Assembly (NCBI RefSeq): GCF_001189295.1
Contig: NZ_CP012159.1
Coordinates: forward strand, 2,122,001-2,186,000
Source of the DNA: Chondromyces crocatus
Lineage (GTDB): Bacteria; Myxococcota_A; Polyangia; Polyangiales; Polyangiaceae
DNA: 64,000 nucleotides
Direction of reading: 5' to 3'
The notes below the pieces were generated by a model, which was given only the letters and a program-made list of their open reading frames with translations, was not told the DNA's origin and did not search any database. Within the stretch, counting starts at the first letter, position 1. The number at the start of each line of letters is the position of its first letter. The position numbers were made by a program, and so were the translations under genes. Of this stretch, positions 45,646 through 55,336 are shown one piece after another.

Positions 45646-46236
45646 TCAGGATTGGATCTCGCTGTACGGGCACTGCGCCTGGAGTTCCTCGATGTTGCAG
45701 TCTGCGGGTGGCCTGCAGTCGTAGGACTGTTCGCACTCGGTACTCTGCGCGCAGCCACAGCCGCAGGAGTTGTCGAAGGACTCGGTGTTCTCGGGGCAGG
45801 TATAATCAATCTGCTCGCACTGCTCGGAGCTCTCGCTCGCATAGTCACGCCACCACTCGGACTCTGGGTAGCACTCGCAGCCAATCGTCGTGCACATGAC
45901 GCGGCCATTCGTGTCGCACCAGCAGGTGTTGCAGCTGTCCTTCGCCGAGAAGCGGTCCCCCTGGGTGTACGTTTGACCCTCGTACTCGCAAACGCTCACG
46001 CAGGTCGGGACGGAGCAGACCGTCTCGCCCTGGGCCGTGCAGGTGCAGCTGCCCGTGCATCCGTCACCCGTACTCGCTGCAGGGAATTCGTCTCCGACCT
46101 CGTAGGTGGTGCCGTCGTAGGTACACGTCGCGCCACCGTCGTCGCTGACGACGATACACCCCGTCAGGGCGGCAGGCGCCGCGACGGCCATGGCGAGCAG
46201 GCTGCTGCGAAGGAACGAGAAGCTGAGAGCGTTCAT
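45646..46236 (-). CDS. Cys-rich lipoprotein, paralog 4 (most diverged)
   Basis: 196 aa, ATG 46236. Signal peptide and lipobox as in the others (MNALSFSFLRSSLLAMAVAAP, LTGC). Two modules: CTYDGTTYEVGDEFPAASTG..CTCTAQGETVC and CEYEGQTYTQGDRFSAKDSCNTCWCDTNGRVMCTTIGC. The tail is recognisable but diverged (CPENTESFDNSCGCGCAQSTECEQSYDC) and ends CPYSEIQS instead of CPYSQIVY. It is first in the array in transcription order and has the best match to a sigma54 promoter. The kelch gene lies downstream. Confidence 0.85.
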   Translation of the reverse strand: MNALSFSFLRSSLLAMAVAAPAALTGCIVVSDDGGATCTYDGTTYEVGDEFPAASTGDGCTGSCTCTAQGETVCSVPTCVSVCEYEGQTYTQGDRFSAKDSCNTCWCDTNGRVMCTTIGCECYPESEWWRDYASESSEQCEQIDYTCPENTESFDNSCGCGCAQSTECEQSYDCRPPADCNIEELQAQCPYSEIQS

Positions 46237-46629
46237 GGCCGGTCTCCTGGGTCGGTGGGCCACCGTGGGTCGATTCGAGAGGGGCCACATCCGCAGTGCG
46301 GCCCCGATGGGTGGATGCTCACGCAATGCTTGTGCCATCTTGGAAGCCCGGTCGTCCGTGCCAGGTTCTCTGGACGGCTCGGCGCAGTGCTCGCCGGAGG
46401 TCAGGGAGATGGGCTGGTTGCTTCTGGTGTAGCCCGAGCGAAGCTCATGCCCAGTGACGCCTACCCCGTGGACTTCGCGAAGGATCTCGACGAGGCGATG
46501 ACACATGTCAGCGGCATCGTTGGCGCGCATCGGCACACCATGGCGCAAGCCATGATCCGACGATGTCCAGGCGTCGAGCGGCGATGGCTCGGTCCAGGTG
46601 GTGCTGGCGATGTTCAGGAGGGGGTGGGC
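46237..46629. other. Intergenic region upstream of Cys-rich array
   Basis: Contains the sigma54-type promoter of paralog 4. At 46578-46605 a short sequence (GCTCGGTCCAGGTGGTGCTG) resembles the kelch gene and the fragment at 41.4 kb, so it is probably another small kelch remnant. No intact gene. Confidence 0.45.
46322..46337 (-). promoter_or_regulatory. Sigma54 promoter of Cys-rich paralog 4
   Basis: Minus-strand TGGCACAAGCATTGCG: both the GG of -24 and the GC of -12 are present at the canonical spacing. It is 86 nt before the start codon, equal to the distances seen for the other three paralogs. Requires an enhancer-binding activator, none of which is encoded in the window. Confidence 0.75.
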
Positions 46630-48690
46630 TCAGCGCACGCGCATGCCTGGCTTGGCGCCCGAGTCAGGGGAGAGGACGAAGGCGGTGTTGTCATCGCCCG
46701 CGGCGAGCACCATGCCCTCGCTCGTCCCGAACTTCATCTTCCGAGGGGCGAGGTTGGCGCAGATGACCACGAGGCGGCCGATCATGTCCTCGGGCTTGTA
46801 GTACGCCTTGATGCCCGCGAAGACGGTGCGCTCGACGCCACCACCCAGCGACACGCGGAGTCGGAGCAGCTTCTTGGCGCCCTCGACGCCCTCGGCAGAG
46901 ACGATCCTCGCGACGCGCAGGTCCACTTTGCCGAAATCATCGATGGAACACTCGGGCGCGATGGGCTCGGCCTGGAGGGCGGCGCCGTCGTCGACCGGGG
47001 CTGCAGCGGCGGCGGGAGCCGAGGTGCTCGCGGCCGTCGCCTGGGCCTCGGCCGCGTGGGCGGCGGAGGTTTCGTCGAGCATCTTCTTGGCCGCATCCAG
47101 CTCGACGCGCTTCATGAGGTGCTGGTAAGGGGCGACCGGGGTGCCGACGAGCGGCTCCTTGGCGAGTTCCCAGCGATCCATGGTGCAGTTCAAGAGGCGG
47201 GCGGAGTCGCTCGCGAGCTTGGGGAGCACGGGGGCCAGGTAGATCGCGATCTGGCGGTAGAGGTTCAAGGCGATGGTGCAAGCGGCCTGCACCTCGGCCT
47301 CCTTGCCGGGCTGCTTGGCGAGGGCCCAGGGCTGCGCCTTGTCGATGAACTCGTTGGCGCGATCGGCGAGGCCGACGATGGTGCGCACGGCGCGCGCAAA
47401 GTCGAACGCGGCGTAGGCCGCCCCGATCTCGTCACCCGCCGCGACGCCTGCCGCGAACAGGCCGCCGTCGTCCGGGTAGGAGGGGGCGAGGCCCGTCTTC
47501 TGGACGAAGCGCGAGGAGCGGCTCGCGAGGTTGACGATCTTGTTCACCAGTTCGGCGTTCACCCGCTGGACGAACTCCTCGATGTTGAGGTCGATGTCCT
47601 CGACCTTCGGTCCGAGCCGGCTCGCGTAGTAGTAGCGGAGGGCGGCCGGATCGAGGTGGTTCAGGTAGGTCGAGGCCATGATGAAGGTGCCCTTGCTCTT
47701 GGACATCTTCTCGCCATTCACGGTGAGGAAGCCGTGGACCTGGACACGCGAGGGCAGGGAGAAGCCCGCCGTCTTGAGCATCGTCGGCCAGAAGAGGGTG
47801 TGGAAGTAGACGATGTCCTTGCCGATGACGTGGACGATCTCGGCATCCTCGGAGCGCCACCAGGCGTCGAGCGACTCGCCCTGCTGGGCACACCACTCGC
47901 TGGTGGAGGCGATGTAGCCCGTGGGGGCGTCGAACCACACGTACCAGTACTGGCCAGGCTCGTCGGGGATCTCGAAGCCGAAGTACGGGGCAGCGCGGGA
48001 GACGTCCCAGTCGCGCAGCGGCTCGGAGAGGAAGTGGCCGGCGAGGTAGTTGGCGATCTCGCGCTGCATGCGGCCCTCGCTCTGCGTCCACTCGGACAGG
48101 AAGGCGTGCTCGGACTCGATGGCGACGAACAGGTGAGGGGCGCTGCGCATCTCGGGGGTGGCGCCGGAGAGGGTGCTCACCGGGGAGATGAGCTCGCTCG
48201 GGGCGTAGGTGGCGCCGCACTTGTCGCAGCTGTCTCCGTACTGATCCGGGGACTTGCAGTGCGGGCAGGTTCCCTTGACGAAGCGATCGGCGAGGAAGAC
48301 GCCTTCCTTCGGGTCGAAGAGCTGGGTCACGTCCTTGCGGGCGACCATGCCGGCGCTCTTCAGCGCGGCCCAGATCTCGTTGCAGTAGGCCTGGTTGGTC
48401 GGTGAGTTGGTGCTCCCGTAGTGATCGAACTCGATCTGGAAGTTCGCGAAATCCCGCTGGTGCGCGGCGCTCATCTCCTCGATGACCTCGACCTCGCTGC
48501 GGCCTTCCCGCCGGGCGCGCATCATGATCGACGTGCCATGGGTGTCGTCGGCACAGATGTAGATCGCGCGTCGGCCGACCATTCTCGAGTAGCGGACGAA
48601 GATGTCCGTCTGGGTGTACTCGACGAGGTGGCCGAGGTGGATGTGACCGTTGGCGTAGGGGAGTGCGCTGGTGACGAGCAGGCGTCTCAT
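46630..48690 (-). CDS. metG: Methionyl-tRNA synthetase with C-terminal tRNA-binding domain
   Basis: 686 aa; charges tRNA-Met. The start at ATG 48690 places the opening [21 protein letters not shown], with the HIGH motif HIHLGH at 16-21. A zinc-knuckle insert (CPHC..CDKC, ~135-155) and KMSKS (within [10 protein letters not shown]) identify the MetG type 1 form with zinc. After an Ala-rich linker (~545-580), a C-terminal Trbp111/EMAP-like domain ([15 protein letters not shown]... [24 protein letters not shown]) promotes dimerisation and tRNA binding. The gene stands alone between the Cys-rich array and a divergent acylase gene. Confidence 0.97.
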   Translation of the reverse strand: MRRLLVTSALPYANGHIHLGHLVEYTQTDIFVRYSRMVGRRAIYICADDTHGTSIMMRARREGRSEVEVIEEMSAAHQRDFANFQIEFDHYGSTNSPTNQAYCNEIWAALKSAGMVARKDVTQLFDPKEGVFLADRFVKGTCPHCKSPDQYGDSCDKCGATYAPSELISPVSTLSGATPEMRSAPHLFVAIESEHAFLSEWTQSEGRMQREIANYLAGHFLSEPLRDWDVSRAAPYFGFEIPDEPGQYWYVWFDAPTGYIASTSEWCAQQGESLDAWWRSEDAEIVHVIGKDIVYFHTLFWPTMLKTAGFSLPSRVQVHGFLTVNGEKMSKSKGTFIMASTYLNHLDPAALRYYYASRLGPKVEDIDLNIEEFVQRVNAELVNKIVNLASRSSRFVQKTGLAPSYPDDGGLFAAGVAAGDEIGAAYAAFDFARAVRTIVGLADRANEFIDKAQPWALAKQPGKEAEVQAACTIALNLYRQIAIYLAPVLPKLASDSARLLNCTMDRWELAKEPLVGTPVAPYQHLMKRVELDAAKKMLDETSAAHAAEAQATAASTSAPAAAAAPVDDGAALQAEPIAPECSIDDFGKVDLRVARIVSAEGVEGAKKLLRLRVSLGGGVERTVFAGIKAYYKPEDMIGRLVVICANLAPRKMKFGTSEGMVLAAGDDNTAFVLSPDSGAKPGMRVR

Positions 48691-48892
48691 GATCGCCGCC
48701 GACTCTGCACCAAATGGGGGGACGGCGCCATGGGGCGGCCGTCGGGCTGGGCGGTGTCGACCTCCGGACCGCCGGGTGTACCCCGCTCGGTGACGCGGCC
48801 CGGTGAACCCCTTGCGACCCTGCGTGGTCCCGCGGACGTGCGGGGCACGGCAGGCTTGCCGCCAGGATCGAGCGCCCGTAACAATCGGGATC

Positions 48893-51433
48893 ATGCTCCC
48901 TTCCCTGCGTCCACGCCTGCATTCCCGCCTGCACACAGGCATCGCCGCCGCCCTCGTTGCCGCCCTCGGGGGCTGCGGGAGCGAGGATCCCCCCGTCGAC
49001 GAGCCCGGGCCGGTCTACCCCGAGGCAGCCGTCGAGATCGCGGTGGATGAGATGGGGATCTCGCACGTGTACGCGCAGAGCGACACGGACGCCCTCTTCG
49101 GTGCCGGCTATGCGATGGCGCGGGATCGGCTGTTCCACATGGAGCTGTTCCGGCGGCGTGCGCTCGGGACGAGCGCCGAGCTGTTCGGTGAGCCCGCGGT
49201 GAAGGGGGACGTCGGGGCGCGCGCGTTCGGGTTCGGGCGCCTGGGCGAGGCCGACTATGCGCGGTCCAAGGCCGATCGTCCGGACGACGCAAAGCTCGTG
49301 GAGGCGTGGGTGGCAGGGGTGAACCGGCGCATCGAGGAGATCGAGTCCGGGGCCGCGCCGAGGCCTTACGGGCTGCGCGCGACGGAGCTCGACTTCGTGC
49401 CGGCGCGGTGGACGCCCGCGCACACGCTGGCGATCGGGAAGGTGCTCTCGTTCGGCATGTCCAGCACGCTGGAGTACGAGCTGCTCGCGACGCTGGTCAC
49501 CCGCCTCGCGCCGAACGCGGTGACGGATCTGTCGTTCATGCTGCCGTCGAAGGACGTGTACATCATGGGTGACATGAAGCCCACGTCGGGCTCCATCCCC
49601 TCGCCGGTGCTCCCGCCGCGGCTCGACGTCCCCGCTGGCACCTCGTTCGACTTCAAGCCCCTCTTCGGGCCCTTCGCGTCCAACAACTGGGCAGTGGACG
49701 GGGCACACACGGCGAACGGCAAGCCGCTGCTCGCCGGGGATCCTCACCAGACGCTCACCAGCCCCAGTCGGTTCTGGCCGGTCCACATCAGCAGCGCGGC
49801 GGGAGGCGGAGCGTTCGACGTGATCGGCTTCTCGTTCGTCGGCATCCCCGGGGTGCAGCTCGGCCACAACGCGCACATCGGCTGGACGACGACGACCAAC
49901 TTCGCCGACGTGTCGGACATCTGGGAGGTGAAGCTGGATCCGACCTGCGACGCGGAGCAGGTCTCGATTGGCGGCGAGATGCGCGCGGTCCAGTCCCGAA
50001 AAGAGACGATCGTCATCAAGGGGGATGCGGGGAACACCACGAGGGAAGTGACGATCCGCAGTGTGCCGGGGGTCGGCGTCTTCCTGCCCGACGAGATCTT
50101 GCCCGCGCCGCGCGGGTTCATCGCCGATGGTTGTCTGCTGTTCGGCTGGACGGGCTTCGAGCCCACCCTGGAGCTCTCGTCGTACCTCAGCATGGACCGC
50201 GCGAAGAACCTCGACGAGTTCCAGGCGGCGGTGGACGTACTGGAGGTGGGCGCCGCGAACTTCATCGCCGCGCACCCGGAGGGGATCACCTACCACGTGA
50301 GCGCGCGGGTGCCGGATCGCGGAGATCCTTCGAGCCGGCCGATGCCGTGGCGGGTGGTCTCCGCGGACGATCCGGAGAACCTCTGGAGCCGCGGGGATCT
50401 GCCTCCGTCGAAGATGCCTCGCTGGCGTGCTCCGGCGCGTGGGTACCTCGCGACGGCGAACAACGATCCGTTCGGGTTCACCGCCGACGGCACCGTGGAG
50501 AACGATCCGTACTACTACGGCACGTTCTACGCGAACGGCTTCCGGGCGAGCCGGATCGAGTCGATGATCCAGGCGCAGCTCGCCGGCAACGGGAAGATGA
50601 CCGTGGAGGTGATGAAGGAGATCCAGCTCGACGTGCAGTGGGAGCTGGCCGACGTGACGCTGCCGGTCCTCGAGGACGCGCTGGCGCAGATCGGGACCGA
50701 TCCGGCCTTTGCGGCGTACGAGGGGAACGCGGATCTCCCGAAGCTCGGCGAGCAGCTCAGGAGCTGGGACGGCCGGCTCGCGCGCGATCAGGCCGGCGCG
50801 GTGGTCTTCAATGCGCTGAGCTGGTTCGCCGCGAAGCGGGCCTTCTCGAACGACAAGGCTTACCCGTCGCTGCTCTTCAACGCCGTGCAGGAGTTCAAGC
50901 CGAGCGTCTTCATGGGAGCGCTCTACAACCTCCTGGAGGGGCGCTTCCCGAGCTCACCTGCGACCGAGCGCGATCCGCGGCTCTTGCTCCTCGACGCGCT
51001 CGTCGACACGTCGGCCTGGATCACCCAGCGGTTTGGCTCACTGGACGCGAGCTACACCTGGGGTGACGTCCACGTCGCCGTCTTCCCCACGGAGTATGGT
51101 GGCGAGCTGGAGGTGACGCCGTTCGGTGTCGAGGGTGGAGACGATACGGTGAACGTCTCGCCCGCGCCCTTCTTCCAGGGGGAGCAGGTGCGGGAGCACT
51201 TTGGCGCGATCCAGGGCTCGCTCTACCGGATGGTCCTCGGCTTCGGCGACGACAACGTGCCCGAGGCCGTGGTGAACTTCGCGCGAGGGAGCCGCGAAGA
51301 TCCAGAGAGCCCGCACTTCTCCGATCAGGACGCGAACTGGGTGGCCGGCGACTACGCGAAGCTCCTCTTCAAGCGGGACGAGGTGCTGGCGAACGCCGCG
51401 GAGCAGCAGACGCTCGACCCCGTGAAGCGCTGA
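48893..51433 (+). CDS. Penicillin-acylase-family lipoprotein (Ntn hydrolase)
   Basis: 846 aa from ATG 48893; the signal peptide ends in a lipobox (ALVAALGGC). The family makes a precursor that cuts itself to expose an N-terminal Ser on the beta subunit. That Ser is Ser263 in [11 protein letters not shown], followed by [13 protein letters not shown]. The alpha part shows [41 protein letters not shown]. Substrates of this family are amides such as penicillins, acyl-homoserine lactones or lipopeptides; which one is used here cannot be read. Divergent from metG. A hairpin terminator follows. Confidence 0.92.
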   Translation: MLPSLRPRLHSRLHTGIAAALVAALGGCGSEDPPVDEPGPVYPEAAVEIAVDEMGISHVYAQSDTDALFGAGYAMARDRLFHMELFRRRALGTSAELFGEPAVKGDVGARAFGFGRLGEADYARSKADRPDDAKLVEAWVAGVNRRIEEIESGAAPRPYGLRATELDFVPARWTPAHTLAIGKVLSFGMSSTLEYELLATLVTRLAPNAVTDLSFMLPSKDVYIMGDMKPTSGSIPSPVLPPRLDVPAGTSFDFKPLFGPFASNNWAVDGAHTANGKPLLAGDPHQTLTSPSRFWPVHISSAAGGGAFDVIGFSFVGIPGVQLGHNAHIGWTTTTNFADVSDIWEVKLDPTCDAEQVSIGGEMRAVQSRKETIVIKGDAGNTTREVTIRSVPGVGVFLPDEILPAPRGFIADGCLLFGWTGFEPTLELSSYLSMDRAKNLDEFQAAVDVLEVGAANFIAAHPEGITYHVSARVPDRGDPSSRPMPWRVVSADDPENLWSRGDLPPSKMPRWRAPARGYLATANNDPFGFTADGTVENDPYYYGTFYANGFRASRIESMIQAQLAGNGKMTVEVMKEIQLDVQWELADVTLPVLEDALAQIGTDPAFAAYEGNADLPKLGEQLRSWDGRLARDQAGAVVFNALSWFAAKRAFSNDKAYPSLLFNAVQEFKPSVFMGALYNLLEGRFPSSPATERDPRLLLLDALVDTSAWITQRFGSLDASYTWGDVHVAVFPTEYGGELEVTPFGVEGGDDTVNVSPAPFFQGEQVREHFGAIQGSLYRMVLGFGDDNVPEAVVNFARGSREDPESPHFSDQDANWVAGDYAKLLFKRDEVLANAAEQQTLDPVKR

Positions 51434-51454
51434 GAGCGGGCCGGGAGACTTCGG

Positions 51455-51488
51455 GAGGCGGCCTCGCGCCGCCTCGCCTCCTCTCCTT
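51455..51488 (+). terminator. Hairpin terminator after acylase gene
   Basis: GAGGCGGC (51455-51462) pairs with GCCGCCTC (51468-51475) across a 5-nt loop, and a T-run (CTTTTT) follows nine bases later. It lies between the acylase gene and the convergent glycosyltransferase gene. Confidence 0.55.
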
Positions 51489-51504
51489 TTTCACCTTGAA
51501 GAGG

Positions 51505-52227
51505 TCAAAGGCGTCCGCGCGCTGCATCCAGGCGCAGGCGCCAGACTTCGACGACGGCTTCCGCGAAAATCTTGCGGCTCATCTTGGAACGGCCAGCGCG
51601 CCGGTCGACGAACACGATCGGGACCTCGACCACACGCAGGCCCCGGCGCAGGGCGCGGTAGGTGGTCTCGATCTGGAAGGAATAGCCGTTGGAGCGGACG
51701 CGCTCGAGGTCGATGGCCTGGAGGGCGCGGCGGGTGAACGCCTTGTAGCCCGTGGTGAGGTCGCGCGTGGGCACCCCGAGGATCGTGCGCGCATAGAGGG
51801 AGCCTCCCTTGGAGAGGATGTGGCGGCCGGGTCCCCAGCCTTCGACGCCGCCGCCCGGCAGGTTGCGGGAGCCGAGGACGACATCGGCGCCCTGGGCGAT
51901 GGCTTCGAGGAAGTGGGGCAGGTAGCGCGGGTCGTGTGAGAGATCCGCGTCCATCTCGAAGGCCACGTCGTAGCCCTCGGAGAGCGCGTGACGAAACCCG
52001 TCGAGGTAGGCCGTGCCCAGTCCGAGCTTGGCTGGACGATGGAGAGCCCGGACCCGTGGATCGCGGGCGGCCAGCGCGTCGGCGAGCGCGCCCGTGCCGT
52101 CGGGTGAGGCGTCGTCGACGACGAGCACGTGGGCACTCGGCACGGCCGCGAGCACCGACTGGGTCAGCTCGGCCAGGTTGTCCCGCTCGTTGTACGTAGG
52201 GGTGATGATGAGGATCCGGGGCGGCAT
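51505..52227 (-). CDS. Polyprenol-phosphate mannosyltransferase-like (GT2)
   Basis: 240 aa, cytoplasmic glycosyltransferase family 2, close to dolichol/polyprenol-phosphate mannose synthases. Signature sequences are ITPTYNERDNLAEL (4-20), VVDDASPDGTGALADAL, EMDADLSHDPRYLPHF (DAD metal site), GSRNLPGGGVEGWGPGRH and the acceptor-site VPIVFVDRRAGRSKMS. No C-terminal membrane domain, so it is the catalytic-only form that uses GDP-mannose and a lipid phosphate carrier. Convergent with the acylase gene and divergent from trxA. The substrate sugar is inferred from the family. Confidence 0.88.
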   Translation of the reverse strand: MPPRILIITPTYNERDNLAELTQSVLAAVPSAHVLVVDDASPDGTGALADALAARDPRVRALHRPAKLGLGTAYLDGFRHALSEGYDVAFEMDADLSHDPRYLPHFLEAIAQGADVVLGSRNLPGGGVEGWGPGRHILSKGGSLYARTILGVPTRDLTTGYKAFTRRALQAIDLERVRSNGYSFQIETTYRALRRGLRVVEVPIVFVDRRAGRSKMSRKIFAEAVVEVWRLRLDAARGRL

Positions 52228-52462
52228 CAGCGATCCCGACGGCCCGGCGGCTCTAGCAAATTGCGATCAGGAGCGGAAGCCTCCGCCGGACTGCGGCGCC
52301 CTTGCGGACGTTGGATCCGACGGTTAACGTTGTCGGACACGCATGGCCAGCCTTCCGGGGCTGACCCCGACGGTGTCTCCGTTGCCTTGCGCCACGGTGC
52401 CGCTGTTCGGTCGCGAGGCGTAACCCCCGCAGCAACTGATCATCACTCCACGGAGAGCTTCG

Positions 52463-52786
52463 ATGGCGAGCCCGAATGTTCATGAGTTCACCGACGAAAA
52501 CTTCGAGCAAGAGGTGCTGAAGAGCCCCATTCCCGTGCTGGTGGACTTCACCGCCACGTGGTGCGGCCCCTGCAAGCAGCTGGCGCCGATCGTCGACAAG
52601 ATCGCCGACGACTTCAAAGGCAAGGTCAAGGTCGGCAAGCTCGACATCGACGATGCGCCCACGACCACGGCCAAGTACAAGGTGAAGAGCGTCCCGACGA
52701 TCATCGTCTTCGAGGGCGGCACCCAGAAGGCGCTGCAGTCGGGGCTGACGACGCGCGACAAGCTCGTGCAGCTCCTCGGCGTCTGA
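52463..52786 (+). CDS. trxA: Thioredoxin
   Basis: 107 aa, the standard size; ATG 52463 with GGAGAG six bases upstream. The active site WCGPC is at 33-37 in LVDFTATWCGPCKQLAPIV, and the cis-Pro lies in VKSVPTIIVFEGG. Reduces protein disulfides in the cytoplasm. It is about 210 bp upstream of the gap gene on the same strand; whether they share a transcript is unclear. Confidence 0.96.
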   Translation: MASPNVHEFTDENFEQEVLKSPIPVLVDFTATWCGPCKQLAPIVDKIADDFKGKVKVGKLDIDDAPTTTAKYKVKSVPTIIVFEGGTQKALQSGLTTRDKLVQLLGV

Positions 52787-52995
52787 GCCTACGCGCTGGA
52801 CGGTTCGAGCAAGCGGGGCCCCCCTCCCACCCCGCCGGACCGCCTGCTGCGTCGGGCTCTCCGCCGCGTCTGCCACTTCCGTCACATCCGTTCCCTCCCT
52901 GCCACGACAGCGTCCCTTCCGCTCCCCGCGCTTGACCGAGGCGCGGGCCGTGAGTACATCCGCGCGCGGACCCTACAACCCCCCAGGAGTGCGCG

Positions 52996-54015
52996 ATGGC
53001 GACGAAGATCGCAATCAACGGATTTGGACGGATCGGGCGCTGCATCGTCCGGGCGCTGTTCGAGCGCAACGTCAAGGATCTGGAGGTGGTCGCGATCAAC
53101 GACCTCACCGACCCGAAGACCCTCGCGCACCTCTTCAAGTACGACTCCATTCACCGCGAGTTCAAGGCGGCGACGGTGTCGAGCGGCGACAAGCACCTCC
53201 AGATCGGTGACCAGCGCATCGAGGTGCTCGCCCTGAAGGATCCGGCCGAGCTGCCGTGGAAGGCGATGGGTGTGGACCTCGTGCTGGAATGCACGGGCCT
53301 GTTCACCGACAAGGCGAAGGCCTCGGCGCACCTCACCGCCGGCGCGCGGCGGGTGATCATCAGCGCCCCCGCCAAGAACCACGACGTCACGGTGGTGATG
53401 GGCGTGAACGAGGGGGAGTACGACGCCTCGAAGCACACCGTGATCTCGTGCGGCTCCTGCACGACGAACTGTCTCGCCCCGGTGGCCAAGGTGATGCTCG
53501 ACAACTTCGGCGTGGTTCACGGGCTCATGACGACCGTGCACTCGTACACGAACGATCAGAACATCCTCGACGTGCCGCACCGCAAGGGCGACCTGCGCCG
53601 GGCGCGCGCGGCGGCGACGAACATGATCCCGACCAGCTCCGGCGCCGCCAAGGCGCTGAGCGAGGTGATTCCCTCGCTGAAGGGCAAGTTCGACGGGCAG
53701 GCGATCCGCGTGCCGACCTACGACGTCTCGGTGGTGGATCTGACCATCCAGACCGAGCGCCCGGTGACCAAGGACGCAATCCACGCGGCGATGAAGGCGG
53801 CGGCCGAGGGGCCGATGAAGGGCGTGCTCAAGTACACCGAGGAGCAGCTCGTCTCCGGCGACTACATCGGCGCGCCCGAGTCGAGCGTGTTCGACGCGAC
53901 GCTGACGCAGGTGCTCGGTGATCGCTTCGCCAAGATCTTCTCCTGGTACGACAACGAGTGGGGCTTCTCGAACCGGATGATCGATCTCGCCAGCCTCGTG
54001 GCGTCGAAGGGCTGA
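52996..54015 (+). CDS. gap: Glyceraldehyde-3-phosphate dehydrogenase, type I
   Basis: 339 aa; converts glyceraldehyde 3-phosphate and NAD to 1,3-bisphosphoglycerate. Starts MATKIAINGFGRIGRCIVRALF with the NAD-binding GxGxxG-type turn. The catalytic Cys is residue 155 in SCGSCTTNCLAP, with its His in TVHSYTNDQNI. The ending WYDNEWGFSNRMIDL is diagnostic. GGAG before the ATG lies at normal spacing. First gene of gap-pgk-tpiA-secG; pgk starts 10 bases after its stop. Confidence 0.98.
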   Translation: MATKIAINGFGRIGRCIVRALFERNVKDLEVVAINDLTDPKTLAHLFKYDSIHREFKAATVSSGDKHLQIGDQRIEVLALKDPAELPWKAMGVDLVLECTGLFTDKAKASAHLTAGARRVIISAPAKNHDVTVVMGVNEGEYDASKHTVISCGSCTTNCLAPVAKVMLDNFGVVHGLMTTVHSYTNDQNILDVPHRKGDLRRARAAATNMIPTSSGAAKALSEVIPSLKGKFDGQAIRVPTYDVSVVDLTIQTERPVTKDAIHAAMKAAAEGPMKGVLKYTEEQLVSGDYIGAPESSVFDATLTQVLGDRFAKIFSWYDNEWGFSNRMIDLASLVASKG

Positions 54016-54025
54016 GGAGGGCACT

Positions 54026-55336
54026 TTGAAGCTCACTGGCATCCGGTCGATCGAAGAATTGCTCGAGGCGCCCGAGACCGCGGCGAAGGCGGATCCGCGC
54101 GCGGGGGTGGGGGCCGGAGCCGGTAAGGCCGAGGCGCGCCCCGGCGCTGGCGCGGTCGGTGGGCTCGCTGGAAAGCGGGTCTTCATCCGTGTCGATTTCA
54201 ACGTCCCGTTCGACAAGAAGACGGGAGAAATCACCGACGACGCGCGCATCCGCGAGGCAATCCCGACCATCAAGCTCGCCATGGAAGCGGGGGCGAAGGT
54301 GGTGCTCGCGTCGCATCTCGGCCGGCCGAAGCCGGGCAAGCGCGATCTGAGCCTGGTGCCGGTGGGCGGGCGGCTCGCAGAGCTGACCGGCTACGAGGTG
54401 CACGTGCCCGAAGAGCTGGTGGGCGATGCGCCGAAGAAGGTGATCTACGACCTGCGCCCCGGCCAGCTCTGCCTCCTGGAGAACCTCCGCTTCGACGAGG
54501 GGGAGGAGAAGGACGACGAGAACTTCGCCAAGCAGCTCGCGGAGCTCGCGGACGTGTACGTGAACGACGCGTTCGGGGCCGTGCACCGCGCCCACGCTTC
54601 GGTCCATGCACTGCCGCGGCTGATGCGGGAGCGTGCCGCGGGCCTGCTTCTACTGAAGGAGCTGCGCGCGCTGGGGCGGCTCACGACGCGGCCCGAGAAG
54701 CCGTATGTCGCGGTGCTCGGCGGGGCGAAGGTCTCGGACAAGATCGACGTCGTGGAGGCGCTGCTCGGCGTGGTGGACACGCTGTGCATCGGCGGCGCGA
54801 TGGCCAACACGTTCCTCGCCGCGCAGGGCAAGGACACGAAGAAGAGCCGGATCGAGGAGGACAAGCTGCCCCTCGCGCGCACCATCCTGAGCAAGGCGGA
54901 GAACCGGGGCGTGCAGATCCTGCTGCCGACCGACGTGATCGTGGCGACGAGCCTCGACGCCGAGGCGGGCTCGGCGGTAGCTGCCGACGCCATTCCGGAT
55001 GGAGCGATGGCGCTCGACATCGGGCCGAAGACGGTGGCGCTGTTCGGTGAGCCCATCCGGAAGGCGAAGACGATCTTCTGGAACGGCCCGATGGGCCTCT
55101 TCGAGACGCCCGCGTTCTCCAAGGGCACGTTCGAGCTGGCCCGGATCATGAGCAAGGCATCGGGCTTCACGGTGGTGGGAGGCGGCGACAGCGCCTCGGC
55201 GGTGAAACTCGCCGGCGAGGAGGTCGCCAAGGGCTTCAAGCACATCTCGACGGGCGGTGGCGCTTCGCTGGAGCTGATCGAAGGGCGAAAGCTCCCTGGG
55301 GTCGAGGCACTCCGTTCGGCGGAGGGCGTCGAGTGA
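54026..55336 (+). CDS. pgk: Phosphoglycerate kinase with Ala/Gly-rich N-terminal insert
   Basis: 436 aa; makes ATP from 1,3-bisphosphoglycerate. The TTG start at 54026 is supported by GGAGG five bases upstream. Core motifs are intact: RVDFNVPFD, SHLGRPKPGKRDLSL, LENLRFDEGEEKDDENFAKQLAELADVYVNDAFG, GGAKVSDKI and the nucleotide loop GGGDSASAV near the end. About 30 residues of Ala/Gly/Pro (~18-45) separate the short N-terminal opening KLTGIRSIEELLEAPE from the usual start of the fold (GKRVFIRVDFN). It overlaps tpiA by four bases. Confidence 0.97.
   Translation: MKLTGIRSIEELLEAPETAAKADPRAGVGAGAGKAEARPGAGAVGGLAGKRVFIRVDFNVPFDKKTGEITDDARIREAIPTIKLAMEAGAKVVLASHLGRPKPGKRDLSLVPVGGRLAELTGYEVHVPEELVGDAPKKVIYDLRPGQLCLLENLRFDEGEEKDDENFAKQLAELADVYVNDAFGAVHRAHASVHALPRLMRERAAGLLLLKELRALGRLTTRPEKPYVAVLGGAKVSDKIDVVEALLGVVDTLCIGGAMANTFLAAQGKDTKKSRIEEDKLPLARTILSKAENRGVQILLPTDVIVATSLDAEAGSAVAADAIPDGAMALDIGPKTVALFGEPIRKAKTIFWNGPMGLFETPAFSKGTFELARIMSKASGFTVVGGGDSASAVKLAGEEVAKGFKHISTGGGASLELIEGRKLPGVEALRSAEGVE

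Noticed and set aside
45550-48405. 951-codon plus-strand frame over paralog 4 and metG
   Set aside because: It spans two well-supported minus-strand genes with diagnostic motifs, so it is a shadow.
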